A stretch of DNA of 64,000 nt from Cepaea nemoralis (lineage: Eukaryota; Mollusca; Gastropoda; Stylommatophora; Helicidae). The stretch is from assembly GCA_014155875.1 (NCBI GenBank), contig JACEFZ010004132.1, positions 1 to 64,000 of the forward strand, given 5' to 3'. Made by a program: the position numbers and the translations under genes. Of this stretch, positions 55,100-64,000 are shown piece after piece. The notes below the pieces were generated by a model. That model had not been told where the DNA came from, did not search any database, and saw only the letters and a list, made by a program, of their open reading frames with translations. Each line of letters begins with the position of its first letter. The first letter of the stretch is position 1.

Positions 55100-56136
55100 G
55101 GGCAAGCACCATGCATCAAGTTCCGCTCAATGCGTGGACCAGGGTTGTGCTGAATGACAGACAATACGCAGACAATTTACAAGGCATGGACCTTGGTTGT
55201 GCTGAATGACAGACAATACGCAGACAATTTACAAGGCATGGACCTTGGTTGTGCTGAATGACAGACAATACGCAGACAATTTACAAGGCGTGGACCTTGG
55301 TTGTGCTGAATGACAGACAATACGCAGACAATTTACAAGGCATGGACCTTGGTTGTGCTGAATGACAGACAATACGCAGACAATTTACAAACAAGGCATG
55401 GACCTTGGTTGTGCTGAATGACAGACAATACGCAGACAATTTACAAGGCATGGACCAGGGTTGTGCTGAATGACAGACAATACGCAGACAATTTACAAGG
55501 CATGGACCTTGGTTGTGCTGAATGACAGACAATACGCAGACAATTTACAAGGCGTGGACCAGGGTTGTGCTGAATGACAGACAATACGCAGACAATTTAC
55601 AAGGCGTGGACCAGGGTTGTGCTGAATGACAGACAATACGCAGACAATTTACAAGGCGTGGACCTTGGTTGTGCTGAATGACAGACAATACGCAGACAAT
55701 TTGCAAGGCGTGGACCAGGGTTGTGCTGAGTGACAGACAATACGCAGACAATTTGCAAGGCGTGGACCTTGGTTGTGCTGAATGACAGACAATAGGCAGA
55801 CAATTTACAAGGCGGGGACCAGGGTTGTGCTGAATGACAGACAATACGCAGACAATTTACAAGGCGTGGATCAAGGCTGTGCTGAGTGACAGACAATACG
55901 CAGACAATTTACAAGGCGTGGACCAGGGTTGTGCTGACTGACAGACAATACGCAGACAATTTACAAGGCGTGGACCAGGGTTGTGCTGAATGACAGACAA
56001 TACGCAGACAATTTACAAGGCGTGGACCAGGGTTGTGCTGAGTGACAGACAATATGCAGACAATTTACAAGGCATAGACCAGCGTTGTGCTGATTGACAG
56101 ACAATACGCAGACAATTTACACGTCGTGGACCAGAG
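55100..56136. repeat. 52-bp tandem array, about 20 copies
   Basis: The unit contains ttgtgctgaatgacagacaa then tacgcagacaatttacaagg. Variation is mainly accttgg/accaggg and aatgac/agtgac/actgac. The array resumes at 56668. Confidence 0.95.
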
Positions 56137-56144
56137 TTCTTGTC

Positions 56145-56667
56145 ATAATCTCCCCACCTGTTCTAACGCGTCGTCGTCAACGGACCCTGGCAATTACGGC
56201 CAGGTCCACCTGTGAGCGACGCTAACCACGCTGTGGTAGGAATGGTCAGTCGGTGCATGCGTGGGACATGGAGTCCACGCAGGGGCACAACTCCGACTAG
56301 CGACAGCTCACTGTGGTTAGCGGACAGACGGCCCGGTGAAGTTGTACAGGACAGACGGAATGAATGGTGCTCGTATACTTGTGTAGATGAACGATAATAG
56401 ATAGAAAGCCTGTGTGAGTATAGGAGACTGTGCGCTTGTGAGTTGTATACATTGCATTGATATGTCTATTGTCTATTGATTGTATTATGGCATCGATATT
56501 GTAATTGCGCGATGCATGTAATGGTTGTGATGAGTGAGACGCGTGAATAAAGTGTTTGAATTGTATTTGTAGTGCATCACGTCAAGTCATTCTGTGACAG
56601 TGTTTGTGTCACATCTGTTGGTGATTACGAGCCTGTGTTATTGCTGAATGCAAGAATCTGACAGGTG
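56145..56667 (+). mobile_element. Insertion in the 52-bp array, possible LTR fragment
   Basis: It starts tgtcataatctccccacctg. Near the right it has gtgaataaagtgtttgaatt (polyadenylation-like), then tctgtgaca and, about 20 bp on, ttggtgattacgagcc, which could be a primer-binding site. No coding region. LTR origin is only suggested. Confidence 0.3.
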
Positions 56668-56962
56668 TCCTGACTGACAGACAATACGCAGACAATTTAC
56701 ACGTCGTGGACCAGGGTTGTGCTGACTGACAGACAATACGCAGACAATTTACACGTCGTGGACCAGGGTTGTGCTGACTGACAGACAATACGCAGACAAT
56801 TTGCAAGGCGTCGACCAGGGTTGTGCTGAGTGACAGACAATACGCAGACAATTTACAAGGCGTTGACCAGGGTTGTGCTGACTGACAGACAATACGCAGA
56901 CAATTTACAAGGCGTGGACCAGGGTTGTGCTGACTGACAGACAATACGCAGACAATTTACAA
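56668..56962. repeat. 52-bp array, second block, about 6 copies
   Basis: Same unit as 55100-56136, mostly of the actgac/accaggg subtype. Confidence 0.95.
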
Positions 56963-57375
56963 TGCATGTACATGTTGAAGCGGTGAAACATCAGCACGGC
57001 GTGCCGGTAACTCAGGCGTCTGTCGTCACGTGACCGTGTTCCTGGGTTCATGTCGGTACTTCGTGACATTAGATGCTCCGTCATCATCGTGTGCCATGTC
57101 ACGCGGTCAGGAGATCAAGGTTTCTTCACAAACAGCTGTGTTCTTGACCACTGATCTGTTTCTGTGTCACTCTGTTCAAGATGCAGAAATTTCTCCTCAG
57201 TCGACCTTAATCTCTGACACCCTCGATGATTTCCTGTTTTCGCAGCTTTCTACACATCCTCTCGTCTCATAATATGACCATAATGACGATTGTCTTCACC
57301 TGAAATGTCTGTGTGAATTATGTCTCTTCCATAATTGGCTGTTGGTTTTAGTGGCCATGGGAGTCGACAATTCTA

Positions 57376-57492
57376 TGTTACTGCCCTTATCAATTCTATG
57401 TTACTGCCCTTATCAATTCTATGTTACAGCCCTTATCAATTCTATGTTACAGCCCTTATCAATTCTATGTTACTGCCCTTATCAATTCTATG
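57376..57492. repeat. 23-bp tandem repeat, about 5 copies
   Basis: The unit is close to ttactgcccttatcaattct. Some copies have ttacagccc. Confidence 0.9.
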
Positions 57493-57769
57493 TAGACACC
57501 ACATTTCTGTGACCACCAGTTTCTTTTCTAAGTTTTGTTATTCAGTGTCCATGATGCGCAGGCGTACAGTAGTACAGGCAGTACAAAGATATCCAAACAA
57601 TCGTCTGACCTCCGTGGAGGTTATGAATGTCTGTTACCGTATAACTAAAATTGTAAGGTATCTCAGTATTACAGGTTGTCTAATTGTGTGTCCAGTTGAT
57701 TGTCTACCAATTTACTCTTACGATTATCTGTCTGTCGATTGGTCGATTGTTGTTCGATTTCTTTGAGAC

Positions 57770-58310
57770 TTCATTGATCGTTGGGCTGATCGATTTGTGA
57801 AACACCCTGTTGATCGCTGGACTGATCGATAAGTGGAACCCTGCGTTGATTGCTAAACTGATCGATAAGTGGAACCCTCCGTTGATCGTTGGACTGATTG
57901 ATCGGTGGAACCCTCCGCTCGATTAGACTCTCCATCTGTCCGTCATTAGCTCGGTTTTTCTGTCGGTCGTCCCGTAGACGCTTTGATTGTAGGTCGGTTG
58001 CCCTGTCTGTAGGTCGGTCGCTCTGTCTGTAGATCGGTCGCTTTGTCTGTAGGTTGGTCGCTCTGCCTGTCAGTCATTAGCTCCGTCGGTCACTCTGTCT
58101 GTAGGTGGATCGCTCTGTCTGTCAGTCGGTCGGTCCGTCGGTCACACAGCCTGTATGTAGATCGGTTGCACTGTCTGTAGATCGGTCGCTCCGTCGGTCG
58201 CTCTGTCTGTCAGTTGGTCCTTCCGTAGGTCGGTCACTCTGTCCGCAGGTTGGTCGTTCCGTTCTCTGTCTATCAGTCGGTCGCTCTATCGATCGCTAGG
58301 TAGATCGATG
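57770..58310. repeat. Degenerate gtcggtcgctctgtctgtag-type repeat
   Basis: 57770-57930 repeats gatcgataagtggaaccct-like phrases. 57955-58310 repeats a roughly 20-bp gtctgtaggtcggtcgctct phrase with strong decay. Confidence 0.75.
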
Positions 58311-58779
58311 GGTCTCTAGTCTATCTGAAGACATTGAAAACAAAATCTAACAATAAAAATAACAAATACCTTGAAAAATGAAACACGTTCTCCATAAACC
58401 GTAATACCAGATCACTCTCTGCCGCTCTTCTTTGCGGAAAATATGAGACAGTGCGTATAGTTCGTTATCTTCTCTCATTTATATACATTTGGCAAAAATC
58501 AATAGTAGGAACTAATGCAAAAATCTATGTGTAATTGTTGTTAATTAATAAAACCACAAACATAAACTTGCATCAGTAGTTCCTTAACTAATGACCACCA
58601 CTGTACCTCACGCTTACCACACAACATCTGAAGAAGACGAAATTCTCGAAACGTTCTCTTGTCTTTGAGGGAGTAACAATCGTAATCCAATTGATAATAA
58701 TTATACGGCAGTTTCTCAATTAAATTGTTGAAGCGAATGTTTATGTTACAATAAATTATACAAGCCAATGTGTATGTTA

Positions 58780-59400
58780 CGATATATTATACCAGCGATG
58801 TTTCAAGCCTAGTATCGGTTATAAAAGCACATGTGTATGTCTAAAATCAGTTACAAAAACGAATGTTTATGTCTGGAGCCACTAATTAAAAACAACTGTT
58901 TATGTGGAAGGTCAGGTATTAAAGTACATGATATATGTACAAGCAGAATGATAACAACGAATGTTGATGTATAAAATCAATTATTTTAAAAATGATTATA
59001 TTTAATATCATTTATAAAATAGAATGCTATATGTATAAAAATCAATTACAAAAACGAATGTTTATTTCTAAGATCAATTATAAAAGAGAATGTTACATAT
59101 ATAACAGACGAATTATACTAGCAAATGTTTCTGTCCGCTATTAATAATTACAATAAATGTTTATTCCTCAGATACATGTTAAAAAATTTAAAGAATGTTT
59201 ATGACTAACATCGATAACATACGAACACATTAACTAATTGAGTTACAAAACCACAATGTTCTAAGATTAGTTGTAATCGGTATTACTTTTCTTTTATTAG
59301 TATCATAATTATATTTTATATCTAAGATTAACTGTAGAAACGCATTTTTGTCTATTAAAATCAGTTGTAAACATCATTTTTTTCCTGAGAAGAATTCAGT
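58780..59400. repeat. Degenerate AT-rich ~45-bp repeat
   Basis: Recurrent aatgtttatgtctaa and atcagttacaaaaacgaat-like phrases. No gene in 58320-59450. Confidence 0.6.
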
Positions 59401-59449
59401 ATTAAAAGCTCAGTTTAGGAGTATAAAATTAAAAACAGGAAACGAAATG

Positions 59450-60100
59450 TCTGCATCGGATGAACAATATAAATATGAGGCAAGCGTCAACGCCGTCTCG
59501 CGTGTGAGCCCAGTCGGACAGAGAGGAGCCGGGACGACGCCGGGGATAACATACAACTCGCGAAGAACCGCCACAGGATAGCTGGTTAATTGATTGGTTT
59601 ACCCCACACAACTCCTCATAGGAGTTATCGACTATGTCCTATAAACGTATCTGTGGTATTACACAGGATTATTAATCTGAGCCAGGTGGTGGACCCTAAT
59701 AGAACTTCTCTTCTGAGGTTGAACGGGGTAAGGGTAATGATAGAATTGAATAAATTGCTGAGTTTTCAAGTTGTCAGTTAATTTGATACAAGAGCATTTG
59801 TACACTCCTACCGACGAATCCGATATTTGGTGCCAGTCCAACATTTTGATAAATAAATCGGCGGCCGGGAAGCCATGTGGTCATTATCACACTGACTAAA
59901 TTTACTTTCAAAAACATGTTCTGTTACCCATTTTCTCGAACCCGGGTGAATTTAAAACATCATCCTCGATATCCAGTTGAAAGTCATGACTACTGCGAGA
60001 CAGTGTCTCCCTGTTATTTCATAGCCTGTCATTTTTTCCGTGACGGCGTATCGAATTTATGGAGCTAAATATGACGGTACAGAGTGGACAACACATGGGA
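59450..60100. other. Upstream stretch, nothing recognised
   Basis: Short frames only, with no domain or splice support. Confidence 0.45.
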
Positions 60101-60109
60101 CTCTGCGAA

Positions 60110-60665
60110 TGGTCGCCCTCATTAAAAGAGCTGAAGACAGTGAGGAAGACACTGGGGAAGACAATGGGGGTTATGGGATAGGTCACACTTATTAAGTGAG
60201 CTGAAGACACTGGGGAAGACACTGGGGAAGACACTGGGGATGACACTGGGGAAGACAAGGGGACTCTGGAATAGGTCGCCCACTTTAAGAAAGCGTAAGA
60301 AACTGGGAACTGAAATAGGTCGCCCTCGTTAAGAGAGCTGGAGACACTGGGGAAGACATTAGGGAAGACACTAGGGATTACAGGATAGGTAGCACTTATT
60401 AAGAGATCTGAAGACACTGGGATAGACATTAGGAAAGACACTGGGGACTCTGGAATAGGTCGTCCTTATTAAGAGAGTTGAAAACACTGTGGACTCTGGG
60501 ACAGAACAGGGCAAGACAGGACAAGACAAGACTGGAGAGAACATAATAAGAGAAGACATGACAAGACAGTACAAGCCTGACGGGACATGACAAAACAAGA
60601 CAGGATAAGATAGGACAAGACTGGCAAAACAGGACAAGACTGGAAAGGAAGAGGCTAAAATATTA
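60110..60665. repeat. gaagacactgggga minisatellite and gacaagacagga tract
   Basis: 60110-60480 has variable units of gaagacactggggaagaca with aataggtcgcccttattaag. 60500-60660 is a degenerate acaagacagg run. Confidence 0.85.
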
Positions 60666-60714
60666 ACTATAACAGGTGTCAATGAAGTGAAACCAGATCT
60701 GAAAATTTTTAGTC

Positions 60715-61640
60715 TTTGCTGTTTCTGTAAGTGTAATCTGTTTCTGTTGGTGTAATCTGTTTCTACGGTGTAATCTGATCGTTTCTGTTGTGTAATATGA
60801 CTGTTTCTGTTGCGAACAGATTACACCACAGAAATAGTCAGATTACACCATAGAAATAGTCACATTAAACCGTAGAAACAGTCCGATTAAACCACAGAAA
60901 CAGTCAGATTAAACCTTAGAAACATTCAGATTGCACAACAGAAACAATCAGATTACACGACAGGAACAGTCCGATTACACCACAGAAACAGTCAGATTAA
61001 ATCACAAAAACAGATTACGCCGTATAAGCAGTCATATTACATCATAGAAACAGTCATATTACACAATAGAAACAATCAGATTACACCACAGGAGCAGAGT
61101 CATAATACACTATAGAAACAGTCAGTTTGCATCACAGAAACAGTCAGATTACTCACAGCAACAAACAAATTACACAATTAAAAACAGTCAGATTACACCA
61201 TATAAAATTATTACACAAAAAACAGTCAAATTGCACAATAGAAATAGTCAAATTACACCATAGAAACAGTCAAATTACACAATAGAAACAGTCAGATTAC
61301 TCTACAGAAACAGTCAGATTACACAACAGAAATACTCAAATTACACAATAGAAACAGTCAGATTACACCACACAAACAGTCAGATTACACAACAGAAACA
61401 CTCAAATTACACAACATAAACACTCAAATTACACCACAGAAACAGTCAGATTACACAAAAGAAACACTCAAATTACGCAACAGAAACACTCAAATTACAT
61501 AACATAAACAGTCAGCTTACACCGCAGAAATGTAATGTGACTATTTTTATGGTATAATCTGACTATTTCCATGGTTTAATCTGACTGTTTCTGTTGCGTA
61601 ATCTGACTGTTTCTGTGGCGTAATCAGATAGTTTCTATAA
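60715..61640. repeat. 22-bp array that switches orientation twice
   Basis: The unit is cagattacaccacagaaaca plus gt. About 5 units at 60715-60815 are inverted (gtgtaatctgtttctgttg), about 32 at 60816-61530 are forward, and about 5 at 61530-61640 are inverted again. Confidence 0.9.
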
Positions 61641-61709
61641 CTAGCGGGTTTAAGAAATTCTGATTTGTTTTCTCGCCTATTACCTAAGACTAATCATGCG
61701 ATTGATACC

Positions 61710-61860
61710 AGATTACATCAGTCAATTCTGGTTATCCATCTATGTCATCAATGACTGACTGTTCTGGCTATCCATCCATGTCATCAAAGACTGACTGATC
61801 TGTCTATCGATTCATGTCATCAATGACTGACTGTTCCTGTGGCGCTGGTATTTCCAGATC
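61710..61860. repeat. About 50-bp unit, three copies
   Basis: Repeats of tgtcatcaatgactgactgt with ctatccatccatgtcatca. Confidence 0.8.
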
Positions 61861-62980
61861 CTGACTGGGTCCTTCTAACGTTACCTCACCCCAGGTCCAT
61901 GAACGACCCTGCATAGTTCCATCTACAGTAAACTATTTGAAGAGCCCTTTTCACGCCAGGGTGCCTATTGGGTATACGGTGCAAGTCCTATATTTTAGAC
62001 TAGTCAGAGCTCGAATGGTGTTGTGATCAACATCAGACTTGTTGCATTTACTTCCCGGAGAAATTGCTGGTACCCAGCTTCAGCTGGGGCGATCTGTGAG
62101 TCAAGCCCATGAACACAACACTTGAACAATTCGGCGAAGAATAAATAATTGCTCCAGAGTGTTGATTCTGTAGCTGTTAGGTGTTTCTAACCAGTGTTGT
62201 TCAGACAGAAGGACTCTATATTGAATCTCTGATTATCGGGGTAGGGTAAAAGTTTAATAAAAATGCTCCATATTGGAACAATATCAGTGATTATGTGTAT
62301 TATTTCAGAGAACATATGATTGATCTATTCCCTTCATATGACGTATGACAATCTTAATTGCATCCTGACGAGATGTAGCGAAATATGCCAGGCAACAAAT
62401 AGAGCAACCTCTTGTTTGTGTCTGTGTGTGTGTTTTTTTTTTAAAAGGGGGGTGGGGTTAATTCTCTAAAGGAATACATTGTTTTGAAAATGGGATAACA
62501 TTATAAATGAGCCGGCAGACATGGCTACTAGCCAATGCGCTTCCGCGGATTCCGAACATAGTTCTGCTTTGTATTTATGCATCAGTGGTTGGCCTGACCG
62601 CAGTAGGCGGTCATCAGACACGTGATAACTATCGACTTCACAACCGCTGTCTGTGGTAACCTTCCTGGTAAAGATCACCAGCAGTTGTACAGACTGCATG
62701 TCTGTATCAGTCCTGGGGCGATCAGGATGAATAATAGATGTGGAAACTCGTTCAAAGATTATGTCGATCAAAGAGGCTTGTTGCTGTCGGGCATATACGG
62801 GAGTGCGAAAAGAAACAACAAAACAAAATGTGTCTTAAAAGAACCTCGACAGATGAAGAAAACAAATAAAAAACCCCACACACACGGATACACACATCAC
62901 AGTTGATGTGACAGCCGCGTGAGAGAGTTCATTATGCATAATAAGAAATGATGTTATCAGACAGACGGTAGGATAAGAAA
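61860..62980. other. Upstream stretch, nothing recognised
   Basis: No gene supported. A poly-T/GT run lies near 62420-62445. Confidence 0.45.
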
Positions 62981-62984
62981 TAAG

Positions 62985-63285
62985 AAATGATGTTATCAGA
63001 CAGACGGTGGGATCAACAGATTGTGGCACATACATTCAAAGGCACAAGATCAAATGGTTTGGACATCTCCGTAGATTGCAGCACTATCAACTATAAGCAC
63101 TGGCGTTACATCAAAGAAGATATTATGAGAGCAAGAGGACGCCAAAGAAGAAAATGGATTGACGACATCAAAGACATTGTACAATCACACGGAATGACAC
63201 TGGGCGCTGGAACGTCAACTATTTCTTTCCCCCCCCCTCCCCCCCCGACGCTTGACGGCAAAAGTGGAAGATGATGATGATAGTT
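62985..63285 (+). pseudogene. LINE C-terminal tail and 3' end
   Basis: It reads RARGRQRRKWIDDIKDIVQS then HGMTLGA, the terminal segment of RTE-like LINE proteins. A frameshifted KWFGHLRRL lies upstream. It ends in gatgatgatgat. Confidence 0.8.
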
Positions 63286-63297
63286 ATGTGTCACTGG

Positions 63298-63480
63298 AGC
63301 AGCAGCAGCGCATTGGCTAGCCCGCCTGCCTGCAGATCTGGTGGTCAAGGGTTCGAGTTCTAGGCGGCTGTGTTGTTGTAAACGTGACCCAAGTCAATAC
63401 AGAATGTAGCGAGTAGCAGAGACTGTGCTGGGCAGTACAGGCGGCCAGCGGTTACAGTGACCACATAACCCATCACTGAT
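63298..63480 (+). mobile_element. tRNA-derived SINE head
   Basis: gcgcattggctagcccgcct is A-box-like and gtggtcaagggttcgagttc is B-box-like, about 40 bp apart. The body beyond 63370 does not clearly match families A-C. Confidence 0.6.
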
Positions 63481-63659
63481 TAGTCTGTAACAGTATGAGA
63501 CTCGTGGCACATAATCAATACGCCTCATGGAGTAAACAGTGGTCCTTTTATGTCGGCAACACGAGAAGTCAGCATTTAGTCCAACTGACCGGTAAAGGGG
63601 TTGAACCCGGAAGTTTAAGAGCCCGCGCTTTTTTCCATTCTACCATGTTGACAACCAAA

Positions 63660-63775
63660 CAGCTCCCGATAAGGGACTTGAACCCTTGCGTTTTACTGTA
63701 ATGATTTTCTTGGTTGTAAAGATAAGGGACTTGAACCCTTGCAATTTACTGTATTGATATTCCTGGTTGTAAATA
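63660..63775. repeat. 53-bp tandem duplication
   Basis: Two copies of gataagggacttgaaccctt followed by an AT-rich block ending ggttgtaaa. Confidence 0.9.
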
Positions 63776-63929
63776 GGACGTCGTTTAGAAAACACAACAA
63801 ATGAGATCATCCTTTGAGCACCGTGTGACAACCACAAGCTCATTAGAGACACTAGCCACGAACAGCCAAGATTCTTTGGGTGAGCTTTGAGACGATACAA
63901 ACGCGAAAACAATGAAATCGGAAACACTT

Positions 63930-64000
63930 GTCACAAAATGGCAGAAACGAAGACAAGTATAGAAAACCAAGGATGGCTTGGTCAGATGATCTAGTAAACA
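63930..64000 (+). pseudogene. Possible LINE tail running off the window
   Basis: One frame reads DKYRKPRMAWSDDLVN, similar to the G-R-P-x-x-R-W-x-D-D-L tail motif of RTE-like LINEs. Too short to be sure. Confidence 0.4.

Noticed and set aside
63106..63348. Minus frame with poly-Gly near 63240
   Set aside because: It is antisense to a poly-C run after the LINE tail, and no domain is visible.

Overview
The window is eukaryotic, intron-rich animal DNA. It has no operons or bacterial signals, it is full of LINE, SINE, mariner and hAT remnants and tandem arrays, and it carries one recognisable host gene broken into short exons with GT-AG borders. The host gene family, the 3-4 kb LINE and the tRNA-derived SINEs fit an invertebrate, possibly a mollusc or another lophotrochozoan. 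That placement is inference; nothing here identifies the species.

Host gene. A DEG/ENaC-family (amiloride-sensitive-type) cation channel subunit lies on the minus strand from about 53.8 kb down to 11.5 kb and continues past the leftmost exon found. I recovered seven exons: 53604-53782, 38715-38882, 28682-28942, 21518-21647, 16343-16513, 13097-13195 and 11511-11688. All six junctions agree in splice phase and together give 395 codons. They cover the cytoplasmic N-terminus with the His-Gly gating motif, TM1, the post-TM1 FPSVTLCN segment, the GRCFTFN palm segment and the start of the Cys-rich domain. The rest of the Cys-rich region, the pore-lining TM2 and the C-tail were not found and may lie beyond the left edge. 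Introns shorten along the gene: about 14.7, 9.8, 7.0, 5.0, 3.1 and 1.4 kb.

Layout, left to right. 0-2 kb: anomalous purine/homopolymer-rich sequence. 2.7-3.3 kb: possible LTR. 4.1-5.5 kb: 52-bp array, LINE RNase H remnant and a SINE. 7.8-10.5 kb: SINEs and an hAT-type element. 10.8-11.5 kb: a 55-bp array that copies the exon 7 donor site. 11.5-53.8 kb: the channel gene, its introns holding LINE fragments (mostly antisense to the gene), three internally deleted mariners, two more hAT-type elements, several SINEs and arrays with 20, 30, 31, 33, 34, 39 and 45 bp units plus very long tetranucleotide tracts. A nearly complete but broken LINE with APE endonuclease and reverse transcriptase sits at 45.7-49.4 kb in intron 1, flanked by 97-bp direct repeats. 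53.8-64 kb: upstream flank with SINEs, a 52-bp array interrupted by a possible LTR fragment, a 22-bp array that switches strand twice, and LINE 3' ends.

No intact second protein-coding gene, rRNA, functional tRNA or CRISPR was supported. Most long open frames come from tandem arrays whose unit length is a multiple of three, or from triplet repeats. The most unusual feature is that arrays abut exon borders and contain the splice-site neighbourhood in each unit.
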